From contig OX457058.1 of the NCBI GenBank assembly GCA_949752795.1, forward strand, positions 160,893,353-160,957,352: 64,000 bases of DNA. Reading direction: 5' to 3'. The first letter of the stretch is position 1; the number at the start of each line of letters is the position of its first letter. The position numbers were made by a program, and so were the translations under genes. Shown here in pieces: positions 46,870 to 60,224 of the stretch. The notes beneath the pieces were generated by a model, which saw only the letters and a program-made list of their open reading frames with translations, was not told where the DNA came from and made no database searches. This DNA comes from Hyperoodon ampullatus. Its lineage: Eukaryota; Chordata; Mammalia; Artiodactyla; Ziphiidae.

Positions 46870-47745
46870 GGCCAAGTTTCAACTGTGAATTCCCCAGACA
46901 CGTGCAGCTTGGAGAAAACATTCAGTGAGATAAAAAGTCACCTGTGCTTGTAAAATTGATCAGCTTTTTGAAAGATGCTCGAGTACGATATCGATCTGTC
47001 ACTGGACATGCCCCATGAAGGAACTTACTGCATGTTCCTCAGAGCAGAGAGCCCTGGAAAACAGCTGTAGACAACATATTAAGGAAATCAAACAGAAGTC
47101 AACACTACCAGGAGCTAGGACCATGCTTAGGGACCATGTCATTAAGATAAAAAAATAAGTATCAATGTTGCTGTCTTTAGATTATGACAGGTGCAGGAAA
47201 TACAAGAAATGAAAGAGGAACATGATGCCAAAGCAACCACCTGGAAAGCCCAGGAGGCGATGTGAAGAAGGAGTTAATACATCCATTTACAAACTTGTAA
47301 TTTTTGTCTGTAATGAGGAATAATAAAACCTGTGTCCACCGGTGTATTAAAGATTATATGCTTCAAATACTAATTATTTTTTCACCTTGAAAAGGAAAAT
47401 AAACCATAGTAAGTGTTGCAGACACTGCTCTTATTGCTTTGGATTTATCTTACCAATTCTGCCCCCCATTCTTATGTAGTCAATGGCTGACTCTGAGACA
47501 AGAAAGCACAACTCCCTTGTCTCAGATGCAGAGCAAACTCTGAGTGGAGTTTATGCTCCAGAACTCCCTGCAGGGTCAGGTTGAGGTTAGAATTTTGCCC
47601 GAAATTACATCTTTGTTTGGCTTCTTGCCCTTCCGTCCTGCTCCCAACTCCAAGGGATTCTCTTCATTAAGCTTGTATATTCCCTTAATTTGTCACTTTC
47701 ATGATGCTTCAGGATTGGCTTCTGGAAAATCTGTTCTTAGATAAT
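46870..47745. other. Stretch without a recognised gene
   Basis: No exon or repeat family recognised. Confidence 0.35.
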
Positions 47746-47749
47746 AATA

Positions 47750-48690
47750 TTCAGAGGTCATTCATTCTCTCTATTGTTTTTGTTTTCAAATTCTTTTATT
47801 TCTGCTCTGTGATTATTTTCTTCCTCCTCACTGATCTGAATTTATACTTTTTTTTTATTTTTAATTTCTTCAGTGGGAAGTTTAGATCATTGATTTGAGA
47901 TCTTTCTCCTTTTCCTAATATATGCATTTATTACTGTATATTCTAAGCAGTGCTTTAGCTCTATTCCACAAATTATATGTTATGTTTTGATTTGTATTCA
48001 ATTCCATATATTTTCTAATTTAGCTTGTGACTATCTTTTAGACTACCCTCTTGTCCAGCTTAATTTACACATTTAGGGATTTTCCAGATATCTTCATGTT
48101 ACTATTTTCTAGTTTAATTCTGTTGTAGGGTAGAAAAACATTGTATGGTTTAAATTTGTTTAAATGCATGCACATTTATTTTATAATGTATTTTGATAAA
48201 AGTTCCAAATATACTTGAAAATATTTGTATTCTAATTTTTTGTGGAGTGTTCCATTAATGCCAAACAGTTCAAGTTGTTTGATAGTGTTATTCAGATCTT
48301 AGATATATTTTACTAATTATTCTGGTTACTTTTTTTTTCCATCAATCACTGAAAGAAAAACTTTGAACTATAATTGTGGATTTGTCTATTTTTCCTTTAT
48401 TTGCTAATAGTTTTTCCATGTATTTTAAAGCTTAGTTTTAGGTCCATTTATATTTAGTATTGTTATACCTTCTGGGAAAATTTACTCCTTTTTCATTATG
48501 TACTCTCCCTCTTTATTGTAGGTAATATTTCTCGTTTTGCAATGTATTTTTCTGACATTAACATAACAATTTTGTTTCTTTTGAGTGAGTTTGCATGGCA
48601 GATCCTTTCCCATTCTTTTATTTTATCTTAAATATGTCTGTATATATAAAATGAGTATCTTGTATTCAGCAGATATAAATGGTAGATTTC
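47750..48690 (-). repeat. Ancient L1 ORF2 fragment, antisense
   Basis: T-rich sequence whose reverse complement follows the L1 ORF2 5' part: TTAGCTCTATTCCACAAATT, CTTGTGACTATCTTTTAG, AGTTTGCATGGCAGATCC and CCTTTCCCATTC are relics of the endonuclease region. Many stops. Confidence 0.65.
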
Positions 48691-49019
48691 CTGTACCAGA
48701 AATTTCCTCTTCATATTATTTATTATCAAGTAATAGAAGTAAGACAGGGTGGGATTATCATGAGCATAAACTAATAGGTCAATGGCACAAAAAGAATTTT
48801 TAAAAAAATAAAAATTTTACTTGAGACATATATGACATCTATTTTACATATATATAGTTTACATACATATAGTTTTAATATGTATAATATATATTCTACA
48901 TATTTCCAAATACATTATTGGCCCAAAATGTATAAGGTAGCACTCTAAACTCTTAGGAAAAAGAATGGGAAAACATCTTTACATCTTCATGTTGATAGCA
49001 ATGGGAAAATATGTTTTAA

Positions 49020-49360
49020 ACCAAAAAGCAAAAATAAGAGGAATGATAAATCCTACTCTTTTAAAATTAGCAATGTCTGTTTCTCACTTCACACCACAAC
49101 TAAAGTAAAAAGACCAAACACAAACTGGAAAGAAATATTTATAACATATATAGTGAATGAAAGATTGCTATATAACATGCATAAAGGAACCATTATAAAA
49201 CATAAGGAAGCAAATAGAAAAATTTAAAAAATGTATTTGACAAAGGAGGGAAGATTAATGACCAAAAAAACATGAAAAGTCTTTCACTTTATTAGCAAAC
49301 AATGAAATGCAAATTAAAATAATGTTCTCATTTTTACTCAACTATTAAGGCATCCAAGGG
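49020..49360 (+). repeat. Ancient L1 ORF2 C-terminal fragment
   Basis: CAAACTGGAAAGAAATATTT, GACCAAAAAAACATG, TCACTTTATTAGCAAACAATG and AATGCAAATTAAAATAATG fit the order of the L1 ORF2 3' region (the WEK-IF, KHMK and REMQIK coding segments). Diverged. Confidence 0.55.
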
Positions 49361-49369
49361 AATGAGAAA

Positions 49370-50760
49370 CAAAATTTGGAATAGTGATTTCCCATTAGAG
49401 TGAGGGAGAGAAATGTGGTGCATTTAGCACATAGTTTATTCTATGTCCTAATCAGGATGGCAGGCAGAGATATATTTCTTTATTATTATTGTATAACAAC
49501 CAATTGTATATATTTATATGTATTTGCACATTGCATATACTTATACATTTTATGTATTAATTATTTCATAATTTTAATAAAAGAAAAATAATTTTTCAAC
49601 AAACTCATTGGCAAGAGAGGAAAAATGTGATTAAGGTTGTTATGGAAGAGATTAAGGAAAGTATTCTATTTTATACACATTACCACCATACATTTCTATT
49701 TTGTATGTCATCCCCATGCATCAGTCAACCAGAAAGTCACACATTTTTCTTTCTCCCATATCTTATCCCTGTAGTAGTCAGGGTCTAGTAAAGACAAAAC
49801 GAAACTGAACATCTCAAATAGAAGTGATGTGGTACAATGATTGATTACCAGATATCTCAAATAGAAATAATGTAGTACAAAGATAGATTACATAGTTGGG
49901 CAAAACTTCAAGAGAAAATAAGAGAAAAGGAGGTAACCCAACAATAATCAACCCCAAGAAGAATGGGGAGTGAAAAGAAGGAAGGGGACTTCTGAACCAG
50001 GACTTGGGAGCAGAATAAGCTCCCAGCTTCAAGGACTGCCACCACTTCCAGGCCTAAGATCTGGGAGGAAGAGCCACCGCCTCCAATGCTGGGATTAAAG
50101 AAGCAGTGCACCACTTCTGAGATTCTATGAAAGAAAGGAAAATAAAAAGAGTAAATGGAAGAAATGCCACTTTCTAATCTGCCCCCAGTCCCTCTTGCTA
50201 ATAGAACTTAACAATAAACCAACTATCAAAAGAAAATGGTAAATGTAGTTTGCAGATTCCTAATTCTCCATCTTAGTCCCTCAACATTTGCATAGCCATA
50301 TCAAGTTTTCATACAAAGCCCCCACTCTGTATGAAACTCTGCATGAAATATGCACAAATGAAACATGATCTTGTTCTAAGGACAAGTTGCTGAAAGTGGA
50401 AGGGTGTGGCATGTTATAAGTGAAGGAGGCTAGTGAGTCTGCATACAGGAGATGGAGCTGCTCTGATGCTTTGTGATCAATAGCACTCAAAGAGTGCTCC
50501 CATAAGACAAATCCAAACAACAAAAGATGGGACCCATCAAAAGCCAGCTCCTGCTGCTGGATGTGCCATGAAATCTAGATCCATGGCCAGCACCCTCCAT
50601 CCTGATCTCATCCTCAGAGGGTAAGGAACATGCAGCATAGGGCGAAGTACCATGTGCTTTTCCTACCCTTTTCATTTTCCCTTTAATTTAATAATCAAAA
50701 AAAAAAAGTGTTTTCCTTAACCTAGTAACTGGTGTTCATGAGTGGCCGTTTAGAAGTCCC
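49370..50760. other. Stretch without a recognised gene
   Basis: Contains a 43-bp tandem duplication at 49811-49896. Otherwise no exon or repeat family recognised. Confidence 0.35.
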
Positions 50761-50789
50761 TACACTATTTTATTTTACTATTATTATTT

Positions 50790-51110
50790 TTATAATTTGA
50801 TTTAAATTACGAATTTATTTTTATACAGCAGGTTATTATTAGTTACCTATTTCATACATATTAGTGTATATATGTCAATCCCAATCTCCCAATTCATCCC
50901 ACCACCATCACCTTCCCAGTTTCCCCCCTTGGTGTCCTTGTGTTTGTTCTCTACATCTGTGTCTCTATTTCTGCCTTGCAAACTGGTTCATCTGTGCCAG
51001 TTTTCTAGATTCCACACATATGCGTTAATATATGATATTTTTTTTTCTCTTTCTGACTTACTTTACTCTGTATGACAGTCTCTAGGTCCTACACGATTCA
51101 TTTTAATCCA
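50790..51110 (-). mobile_element. 5'-truncated L1 3' end, antisense
   Basis: Reverse complement of an L1 3' UTR of the same type as 9140-9400: ATACAGCAGGTTATTATTAG, CCAATCTCCCAATTCATCCC, TCTTTCTGACTTACTTTAC and CTGTATGACAGTCTCTAGG. It ends where ORF2 would continue. Confidence 0.8.
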
Positions 51111-51189
51111 CCATATTGCTATATCCCATGCTATGATATTAATTGATTCTCATTATGCTACTCCCTCTTCAAAAGCCACCTTTCTCATT

Positions 51190-51549
51190 GACTTTTTTTT
51201 TTTGACATCTTTATTGGAGTATAACTGATTTACAATGGTGTGTTAATTTCTTTTGTATGACAAAGTGAATCAGCTATACATATACATATATCCCCATATC
51301 TCCTCCATCTTTATTCTCCTTCCCACTCTCCCAATCCCACTCCTCTATGTGGTTACAAAGCACCGAGCTGATCTCCTTGTGTTATGCAGCTGATTCCCAC
51401 TAGCTATCTATTTTACATTTAATGGTGTATATATGTCCATGCCACTCTCTCACTTTGTCCCATCTTACCCTTCCCCCTCCCCATGTCCTCAAGTCCACTC
51501 TCTATGTCTGTGTCTTTATTCCTGTCCTGCCCCTAGGTTCTTCAGAACC

Positions 51550-51591
<42 letters not shown>

Positions 51592-52822
51592 CTATATATA
51601 TATAGATAGATATAGATAGATTCCATATATATATGTTAGCATACGGTATTTGTTTTTCTCTTTCTGACTTACTTCACTCTGTATGACAAGCTCTAGGTCC
51701 ATCCACCTCACTACAAATAACTCAATTTCATTTCTTTTTATGGCTGAGTAATATTCCATTGTATATACGTGCCTCATCTTCTTTATCCATTCATCTGTCG
51801 ATGGACACTTAGGTTGCTTCCATGCCCTGGCTATTGTAAATAGAGTTTCAATGAACATTGTGGTACATAACTCTTTTTGAATTATGGTTTTCTCAAGGTA
51901 TATGCCCAGGAGTGGGATTGCTGAGTCGTAAGGTAGTTCTATGTTTAGATTTTTAAGGAACCTCCATACTGTTCTCCATAGTGGCTGTATCAATTTACAT
52001 TCCCGCCAACAGTGAAAGAGGGTTCCCTTTTCTCCACAGCCTCTCCAGCATTTATTTTTTGTGTATTTTTTGATGATGGCCATTCTGACTGGTGTGAGGT
52101 GATACCTCATTGTAGTTTTGATTTGCATTTCCCTAATGATTAGTGACGCTGAGCATTCTTTCCTGTGTTTGTTGGCAATCTGTATGTCTTCTTTGGAGAA
52201 ATGTTTATTTAGGTCTTCTGGCCATTTTTTGATTGAGTTGTTTGTTTTTTTGATATTGAGCTGTATGAGCTACTTGTACATTTTGGAGATTAATCCTTTG
52301 TCAGTTGCTTCATTTGAAAATAATTTCTCCCATTCTGAGGGTTGTTTTTTCATCTTGTTTATGGTTTCCTTTGCTGTGAAAAAGATTTTAAGTTTCATTA
52401 GATCCCATTTGTTTACTTTTGTTTTTAATTACCATTTCTCTAGGAGGTGGGTCAAAAAGGATCTTGCTGTGATTTATGTCATAGAGTGTTCTGCCTATGT
52501 TTTCCTCTAAGAGTTTGATAGTGTCTAGCCTTACATTTAGGTCTTTAATCCATTTTGAGTTTATTTTTGTGTATGGTTTTAGGGAGTGTCCTAATTTCAT
52601 TCTTTTACATGTAGCTGTCCAGTTTTCCCAGCACCACTTATTGAAGAGGTTGTCTTTTCTCCATTGTATATTCTTACCTCCTTTATCAAAGATAAGATGA
52701 CCATATGTGCATGGGTTTATCTCTGGGCTTTCTATCCTGTTCCATTGATCTATATTTCTGTTATTGTGCCAGTACCATATTCTCTTGATTCCTGTAGCTT
52801 TGTAGTATAGTCTGAAGTCCCT
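51190..52822 (-). mobile_element. 5'-truncated L1, antisense
   Basis: Poly(T) and GACATCTTTATTGGAG, the L1 3' end, then 1.6 kb matching L1A's 3' UTR and the last third of ORF2. The 178-codon frame at 51592-52128 holds the cysteine motif ([16 protein letters not shown]) and the [18 protein letters not shown] block. The 5' break is near 52822 (GTCTGAAGTC, then unrelated). A (TG)n/(TA)n microsatellite at 51555-51610 interrupts its 3' UTR. Confidence 0.9.
51555..51612. repeat. (TG)n/(TA)n microsatellite
   Basis: About 15 TG units followed by TATATCTATATATATAGATAGA. It lies inside the truncated L1. Confidence 0.95.
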
Positions 52823-52824
52823 TT

Positions 52825-54120
52825 ACGGGACATATGCTGGGCAAATATTACAGCCAGTACACCACCACTAAGAGCAAAATAAATTCAGAAAACTTCCCCT
52901 CTACACTTCGGCAAGTGGATGTGCTCAAAGTTGACTCAATTTGTTGCATGTAATTGATTTCTCTAGTCTCTCTTAATTGATGCTTTCATTTTGTTTCTTT
53001 GATGGAAGTTTGAGAAATCCTTAGACCTTGATACCAAGCCTGCAATGCTAACCATGATAAAAGGAGATAAGGGTTGGAATGGGTTGAAGGAGATTTTAAA
53101 AATCAGGTCAGGGTGCAATTCAAATAACCTGCCAAAGAACTGTTAGAAAATTGCACATTTTTATTTTCCAGAGACAAGACTGGAACATTGGGTATATAAG
53201 AAAATATCTCTTTGGCATGTAAGAATACAGACACAAGCCTCTGGGTTTAGCAGAATCATTAGTGTGAAATAATGTACCTGACTCCAAAAATATGTCAAAA
53301 AGCAATATGGAATATAAGCCAATTCCCAGCACTTTAAATTTATTATTTATGATGCCAGTTAAACAAGGCTAATGTGCTTTGCAAAAGTGGTTATAGCTGC
53401 TGTGCAGTATTAGTAGAAATTAGTCAGGCCTTACCAGCTCAATACAAAGTAAATTTGCAAAGGTTTCTACAAATGACAGTTTGGCTGAGTTAACATGACA
53501 GTTGAGAGCATCTCTGGTGTTTCAGTCTTGGCAAGTGGGTTTAGAACCAAAGAAGTCAGCATTTATCAATGTAGGAAACAAATTAAACCAAAGTGGGGGA
53601 GGAGAAATAATGAGCTCCAGCATTTTACACATCGTGTAGAAAGAGTCCATCACATTATCCTCCTCTCTAATTTGTCTCTTATGAGTTTCAGGGAAAAAAA
53701 GCTATTAAGGATCACCTTCGTCATGTTGTTGGGATACTTCTCTATCCAGCTTCTTCTCATAAAATTGTGTGCTTTAGGAATAACCTCTAGCAGTGAGTTC
53801 TGTCCTACAGGACTGCAATTATGTCAGCTTGCTGTTTCTCAAGGAAATGGTACAGGGGGATGTTGTTTTACAATGTTGGGTTGACTAGTAATGGTGCTAA
53901 TCAAAATACATGTAACCATAAGACTTTATTTTTAGCTTATTAACACTTTATCACAAATATATTGATGACATCTTTCGATAAAACACTTGAGGCAATAAAA
54001 TATTGGCTTCCTTTGAAAGCTTGTACAACACACCAAGCAAGAGAGAATAAACATATATTGAAAAATTTCATCTGCATTTCTCAATCTGAGCAAGGAAATG
54101 TTGGTCTGTCCATTAGAGAC
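52825..54120. other. Stretch without a recognised gene
   Basis: No repeat family or exon recognised. The 129-codon frame at 53495-53884 has no family resemblance that I know. Confidence 0.35.
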
Positions 54121-54509
54121 TTTTTTTTTTTTAACATCTTTATTGGAGTATAACTTCTTTACAATGGTGTGTTAGTTTCTGCTTCATAACAAACTGAATC
54201 AGTTATACATATACATATATCTGCATATCTCTTCCCTCGTGCATTTCCCTCCCTCCCTCCCTCCTTATCACACCCCTCTAGGTGGTCACAAAACACCGAG
54301 CTGATCTCCCTATGCTATGTGGCTGATTCCCACTAGTTATCTATTTTATATTTGGTAGTGTATATATATCCATGTCACTCTCTCACTTTGTCCCATCTTA
54401 CCCTTCCCCCTCCCTGTATCCTCAAGTCCATTCTCTAGTAGGTCTGTGTCTTTATTCCCCTCTTGCCCCTAGGTTCTTCATGACCATCTATTTTGTTTGT
54501 TTGTTAGAT

Positions 54510-57500
54510 TCCATACATATATGTTAGCATACGGTATTAGTTTTTCTGTTTCTGACTTACTTCACTCTGTATGACAGACTCTAGGTCCATCCACCTCACT
54601 ACAAATAACTCAATTTCATTTCTTATTATGGCTGAGTAATATTCCATTGTATATAAGTGCCATATCTTTTTTATCCATTCATCTATTGATGGACACTTAG
54701 GTTGATCCATGTCCTGGCTATTGTAAATAGAGCTGCAATGAACATTTTGGTACATGACTCTTTATGAATTATGGTTTTCTCAAGATATATGCCCAGTAGT
54801 GGGATTGCTGGGTCATATGGTAGTACATTTTTCAGTTTTTTAAGGAACCTTCATACTGTTCTCCATAGTGGCTGTATCAATTTACATTCCCACCAACAGT
54901 GCAAGAGGGTTCCCTTTTCTCCACATTCTCTCCAACATTTATTGTTTGTGGATTTTTTGATGAAGGCCATTCTGAACTGGTGTGATATGTCATCGCATTG
55001 TGGTTTTGATTTGCATTTCTCTAATGAGTAAGATGTTGAGCATTGTTTCCTGTGTTTGTTGGCAATCTGTATATCTTTTTCAGAGAAATGTCTATTTAGG
55101 TCTTCTGCCCATTTTTGGATTGGCTGTTTGGTTTTTTTTTTTTTTTGATATTGATCTGCAAGAGCTCCTTCCATATTTCAGAGATTAATCCTTTGTTAGT
55201 TGTTTCATTTGCAAATATTTTCTCCCATTCTGAGGGTTGTCTTTTTGTCTGCCTTATGGTTTCCTTTGCTGTGCAAAAGCTTTTAAGTTTCATTAGATCC
55301 CATCTGTTTATTTTTGTTTTTATTTCCATTTCTCTAGGAGATGGGTAAAAAAGGATCTTGCTGTGATTTATGTTATAGAGTGTTCTGCTTATGTTTTCCT
55401 CTAAGAGTTCAATAGTGTCTGGCCTTACATTTAGGTCTTCAATCCATTTTGAGTTTATTTTTGTGTATGATGTTAGGGAGTGTTCTAATTTCATTCTTTT
55501 ACATGTAGCTGTCCTGTTTTCTCAGCACCACTTATTGAAGAGACTGTCTTTTCTCCATTGTATATTCTTGCCTGCTTTTTTCAAAGATAAGGTGACCATA
55601 TGTGCATGTGTTTATCTCTGGGCTTTCTGTCCTGTTCCATTGATCTATAATTCTGTTTTTGTGCCAGTACCATACTGTCTTGATTACTGTAGCTTTGTAG
55701 TATAGTCTGAAGTCTGGGAGCCTGATTCCTCCACCTCAGTTTTTCTTTCTCAAGATTGCTTTGGCTATTTGGGGTCTTTTGAGTTTCCATACAGATTCTG
55801 AAATTTTTTGTTCTACTTCTGTGAAAAATCCCAGTGGTAGTTTGATAGGGATTGCATTGAATCTGTAGATTGCTTTGGGTGTTAGAGTTGTTTTCACAAT
55901 GTTGATTCTTCTAATCCAAGAACATGGTATATCTCTCCATCTGTTTGTATCATCTTTAATTTCTTTCATCAGTGTCTTATAATTTTCTGCACAAAGGTCT
56001 TTTTTCTCCTTAGGTAGGTTTATTCCTAGAGATTTTTTTTTGTGTGTGTGTGTGTGTGTACGTGGACCTCTCACTGTTGTGGCCTCTCCTGTTGTGGAGC
56101 ACAGGCTCCGGATGCGCAGGCTCAGCGGCCATGGCTCACGGGCCCAGCCGCTTCTCAACACGTGGGATCTTCCCGCACCGGGGCACGAACCCATGTCCCC
56201 TGAATCGGCAGGCGGACTCTCAACCACTGCGCCACCAGGGAAGCCCCCCTAGATATTTTATACTTTTTGTTGCAGTGGTAAATCGGAGTGTTTTCTTAAT
56301 TTCACTTTCAGATTTTTCATCATTAGTGTATAGGAATGCAAGAGATTTCTGTGCATTAATTTTGTACCCTGATACTTCATCAAATGCATTGATTAGTTCC
56401 AGTAGTTTTCTGGTAGCATCTTTCAGATTCTCTATGTAAAATGTCATATCATCTGTAAACAGTGACAGCTTTACTTCTTCTTTTCTGATTTGGATTCCTT
56501 TTATTTCTTTTTCTTCTCTGACTGCTGTGGCTAAAACTTACAAAACTATGTTGAATAACAGTGGTGAGAGGGGGCAACCTTGTCTTGTTCCTGATCTTAG
56601 AGGAAATGGTTTCAGAATTTCACCATTGAGAATGATGTTGGCTGTGTTTGTCATATATGGCCTTTATCATGTTGAAGTAAATTCCCTCTATGCCAACTTT
56701 CTGCAGTGTTTTTATCATAATTGGGTGTTGAATTTTTTTGAAAGCTTTCTGTGCATCTATTGAGATGATCATATGTTTTTTCTCTTTCAGTTTGTTAAAA
56801 AGGTTTATCACATTGATTGATTTGCATATATTGAACAGTCCTTGCATTCCTGGGATAAACCCCACTTGATCATGCTCTATGATCCTTTTAATTTGCTGTT
56901 GGATTCTGTTTGCTAGTATTTTGTTGAGGATTTTTGCATCTATGTTCATCAGTGATATTGGCCTGTAGTGTTCTTTCTTTATGACATCTTTGTCTGATTT
57001 TGGTATTACAGTGATGGTGTCCTCATAGAATGTGTTTGGGCATGTTCCTCCCTCTGCTATATATTGGAAGAGTTTGTGAAGGATAGGTGCTAGCTCTTCT
57101 CTAAGTGTTTGATAGAATTCGCCTGTGAAGCCATCTGGTCTGGATTTTTGTTTGCTGAAAGATGTTTAATCACAGTTTCAATTTTAGTGCTTGTGATTGG
57201 TCTGTTCATATTTTCTATTTCTTCCCGGTTCAGTCTCAAAATGTTGTGCATTTCTTAGTATTTGTCCATTTCTTCCAGGTTGTCCATTTTATTGGCATAG
57301 AGTTGCTTGTAGTAATCTCTCATGATCTTTTGTATTTCTTCAATGCCAGTTCTTACTTCTCCTTTTTCATTTCTAATTCTATTGATTTGAGTCTTCTCCC
57401 TTTTTTAAAGTTATAAGTCTGGCTAATGGTTTATCAATTTTGTTTAGTTTCTCAAAGAACCAGCTTTTAGTTTTATTGATCCTTGCTATCGTTTCCTTCA

Positions 57501-58541
57501 TTTCATTTTCATTCATTTCTGTTCTGATCTTTATCAATTCTTTTCTTCTGCTAAATTTGGGGGTTTCTTTGTTCTTCTTTCTCTAATTGGCTTAGGTGTA
57601 AGTTTAGGTTGTTTATTTCAAATGTTTGTTGTTTCTTAAGGTAGGATTGTATCACTATAAACTTCCCTCTTAGAACTGCTTTTGCTGAATCCCATAAGTT
57701 TTGGGTCATCGTATTTTCACTGTCATTTATTTCTAAGTATTTTTTTATTTCCTCTTTGTTTTCTTCAGTGATCTCGTGGTTATTAAGTAGTGTATTGTTT
57801 AGCCTCTATGTGTTTGTATTTTTTCCTGTAATTGATATCTAGTATCATAGTGTTGTTGTCAGAAAAGATACTTGATACGATTTCAATTTTCTTAAATTTA
57901 CCAAGGCTTGATTTGTGACCCAATATATGATCTATCCTGGAAATTTTTCCATGAACAGTTGAGAAGAAAATGTATTCTGCTGTTTTTGAATGGAATGTCC
58001 TATAAATATCAATTAAGTCCATCTTGTTTAATGTATCATTTAAAGCTTGTGTTTCCTTATTTATTTTCATTTTGGATGATCTGTCCATTGGTGAAAGTGG
58101 GGTGTTAAAGTCCCCTAATCTGATTGTGTTACTGTCATTTTCCCGTTCTATGCCTGTTAGTATTTGCTTTATGTATTGAGGTGCTCCTATGTTGGGTTCA
58201 TAAATATTTACAATTGTTATATCTTCTTCTTGGATTGATCCCTTGATCATTATGTAGTGTCTTTCTTCATCTCTTGTAATAGTCTTTGTTTTAAAGTCTA
58301 TTTTGTCTGATATGAGAATTGTTACTCCAGATTTCTTTTGATTTCCATTTGCATGGAATATCTTTTTCCATCCCCTCACTTTCGGTCTGTATATGTCCCT
58401 AGGTCTGAAATATGTCTCTTGTAGACAGCATATATACAGGTCTTATTTTCGTATCCATTCAGCCAATCTATGTCTTTTGGTTGGAGCATTTAATCCATTT
58501 ACATTTAAGGTAACTATCTATACGTATGTTCCTATTACCAT
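54510..58541 (-). pseudogene. L1B ORF2 remnant
   Basis: Would start at the ATG at 58541 and end near 54510. Frames 57783-58379, 56620-56949, 55096-55494 and others are pieces of one former gene, recognisable by [45 protein letters not shown] and [16 protein letters not shown]. Frameshifts, stops and a SINE (56031-56246) break it. The SINE falls in the reverse transcriptase part, around the IKYLG motif. Confidence 0.92.
56031..56246 (-). repeat. CHR-2 type SINE inside L1B ORF2
   Basis: Poly(T)/(TG)n tail, GTACGTGGACCTCTCACTG, and head end GCGCCACCAGGGAAGCCC. Flanks CCTAGAGATTTTT (about 56026) and CCTAGATATTTTA (from 56247) are the target duplication. It post-dates L1B. Confidence 0.92.
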
Positions 58542-58599
58542 TTTCCCAATTGTTTTGGGTTTGTTTTTGTAGGTCTTTTCCTTCTCTTGTGTTTCCTGC

Positions 58600-59491
58600 C
58601 TGGAGAATTTCCTTTAGCATTTTTTGTAAAGCTGTCTTGGTGGTCCTGAATTCTCTTAGCTTTTGCTTGTCTGTAAAGGTTTTAATTTCTCTGTCAAATA
58701 TGAATGAGATCCTTGCTGGGTAGAGTAATCTTGGTTGTAGTTTTTCCCCTTCATCACTTTAAATATGTCCTTCTGCTGCCTTCTGGCTTGCAGAGTTTCT
58801 GCTGAAAGATAAGCTGTTAAACTTTTGGGGATTCCCTTGTGTGTTATTTATTGTTTTTCCCTTGCTGCTTTTAATATTTTTTCTTTGTATTTAATTTTTG
58901 ATAGTTTGAATAATATGCGTCTTGGCATGTTTCTCCTTGGATTTATCCTGTATGGGACTCTCTGTGCTTCCTGGACTTGATTAACTATTTTCTTTCCCAT
59001 ATTTGGTAAGTTTTCAACTATAATCTCTTCAAATATTTTCTGAAACCCTTTCTTTTTCTCTTCTTCTTCTGGGACCCCTATAATTCGAATGATGGTGCTT
59101 TTAATGTTGTCCCAGACATCTCTGAGACTGTCCTTAATTCTTTTCATTATTTTTTCTTTATTCTGCTCTACAATAGTTATTTCTACTATTTTATCTTCCA
59201 GGTCACTTATCCGTTCTTCTGCCTCAGTTATTCTGCAATTGATCCCTTCTAGAGAATTTTTAATTTCATTTATTTTGTTGTTCATCACTGTTTGTTTGCT
59301 CTTTAGTTCTCTAGGTCCTCGTTAAACGTTTCTTGTATTTTCTCCATACTGTTTCCAATGTTTTGGATCACCTTTACTATCATTACTCTGAATTCTTTTT
59401 CAGGTAGACTGCCTTGTTCCTCTTCATTTGTTAGGTCTGGTGGGTTTTTGCCTTGCTCCTTCATCTGTTCTGTGTTTCTCTGTCTTCTCGT
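58600..59491 (-). pseudogene. L1B ORF1 remnant
   Basis: The start codon has become ACG (plus-strand CGT at 59489-59491) and the stop codon CAG (plus-strand CTG at 58600-58602). A 146-codon stretch (58848-59288) keeps [19 protein letters not shown] and [17 protein letters not shown] shift near 59310 separates the N-terminal part ([15 protein letters not shown]). Confidence 0.9.
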
Positions 59492-60014
59492 ATTGCTTAA
59501 CTGACTGTGTTTGGGGTCTCCTTTTCGCAGGCTGTAGGTTCGCTGTTCCTGTTGTTTTTGGTGTCTGCCCCCAGTGGCTAAGTTTGGTCCAATGGGTTGT
59601 GTAGGCTTCCTGGTTGAGGGGAGTGGTGCCTGTGTTGTGGTGGATGAGGCTGGATCTTTTCTTTCTCATGGACAGCTCCACATCTGGTGGTGTGTTTTTT
59701 GGGGTCTGTGGCCTTTTTATGATTTCAGGCAGCCTCTGTGCTAATGGATGGGGCTGTGTTCCTGTCTTGTTAGTTGTTTGTCGTAGGGTGTCCTGCACTG
59801 TAGCTTGCTGTTAATTGAGTGGACCTGGGTCTTTGCATTGAGATGGCGATCTCTGGGAGATTTTCGCCATTTGATATTACGTGGAGCTGGGAGATATCTT
59901 GTGGACAAGTGTCCTGAACTTGGCTCTCCCACGTCAGAGGCACAGCCCTGTCACCTGGCTGGAGCACCAAGAGCCTCTCATTCACACAGCTCAGAATAAA
60001 AGGTAGAAAAAAAA

Positions 60015-60218
60015 GTGGCTTCCCTGGTGGCCCAGTGGTTGAGAGTCCACCTCCCAATGCAGGGGACATGGGTTCATGCCCCAGTCTGGGAAGATCCACA
60101 TGCTGCAGAGTGTCTGGACCCGTGAGCCATGGCTGCTGAGCCTGCACATCCAGAGCCTGTGCTCTACAATGGGAGAGGCCACAACAGTGAGAGGCCTGCA
60201 TACTGAAAAAAAAAAAAA
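60015..60218 (+). repeat. CHR-2 type SINE inside L1B 5' UTR
   Basis: GTGGCTTCCCTGGTGGCCCAGTGG through GAGAGGCCTGCATACTG and an A13 tail. Sense to the window, so opposite to L1B. Flanks are A-rich and no duplication could be fixed. Confidence 0.9.
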
Positions 60219-60224
60219 GAAAGA

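Noticed and set aside
53495..53884. 129-codon plus-strand frame in unclassified sequence
   Set aside because: No family resemblance, no codon bias that I can see, no splice or promoter context. Likely chance.
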